Below, one piece after another: positions 63,976-64,000 of a stretch of DNA of 64,000 nucleotides (positions are counted from its first letter, which is position 1; each line of letters opens with the position of its first letter). The notes beneath the pieces were generated by a model. It ran no database searches and was not told where the DNA came from. It worked only from the letters and a program-made list of their open reading frames with translations. The DNA lies in contig NZ_KZ454944.1 in assembly GCF_002797415.1 (NCBI RefSeq), positions 3,428,665-3,492,664 of the forward strand, read 5' to 3'. Position numbers and translations under genes: made by a program. Origin of the DNA: Bacillus alkalisoli (lineage in GTDB: Bacteria > Bacillota > Bacilli > Bacillales > Bacillaceae_I).

Positions 63976-64000
63976 TAGATTTTGAGTAAGAAGAGTACGT

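Overview
The window looks like chromosome of a low-GC, endospore-forming member of the Bacillaceae. It carries a spore-germination (Ger) operon end, a DUF3231 protein, a sigma-B-type stress promoter, Zur- and PerR-like boxes, GGAGG ribosome sites and small intergenic palindromes. I see no rRNA, tRNA or CRISPR array.

Layout. (1) 0-3.3 kb: the end of a gerAB-gerAC operon, two small membrane paralogues, and a DNA alkylation repair gene killed by one nonsense codon. (2) 3.4-12.04 kb: a genomic island bounded by two copies of the last ~20 bases of rlmH, the site used by staphylococcal SCC elements. It carries a nuclease (DUF4297/Cap4-like) plus Rad50/SMC-like ATPase pair resembling a compact Lamassu-type defence module, a secreted S1 serine protease, a lipoprotein, and two damaged large serine recombinases. 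(3) 12.0-31.8 kb: an rlmH remnant, a helicase-nuclease remnant, an ABC-F protein behind a short leader ORF and terminator (probable attenuation), a CoiA-like nuclease, a sigma-like/anti-sigma fusion, a stress protein, an ECF sigma-PadR-SEDS operon, several unknown genes, katG and a FetAB-type ABC exporter. (4) 31.8-38.8 kb: a GntR/ABC operon flanked by a 210-base duplication of the end of a GGDEF-EAL gene, and a Zur-boxed zinc-independent S14 gene. (5) 38.8-64 kb: a minus-strand carbohydrate locus with a 1,114-residue GH94 phosphorylase, a GH3 beta-glucosidase, two GH144-like proteins, two CUT1 permease pairs, two solute-binding proteins (one of about 980 residues), a DUF5696 protein and an NHL-TPR-YIP1 membrane protein.

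How it works together (inference from families). Locus 5 matches use of beta-1,2-glucan (sophoro-oligosaccharides): outside cleavage by an anchored GH144 enzyme and perhaps DUF5696, uptake by two importers that must borrow an ATPase from elsewhere, then inside phosphorolysis (GH94) and hydrolysis (GH3). Repeated ATTGAAACGTTTCAAT palindromes suggest one LacI-family regulator that is not in the window.

Two intergenic palindrome families are scattered through regions 1, 3 and 4. The commoner, GGGGACGGGG-armed family is absent from the island and the carbohydrate locus, which supports later acquisition of both. Many genes here are broken: I count at least ten remnants or frameshifts.
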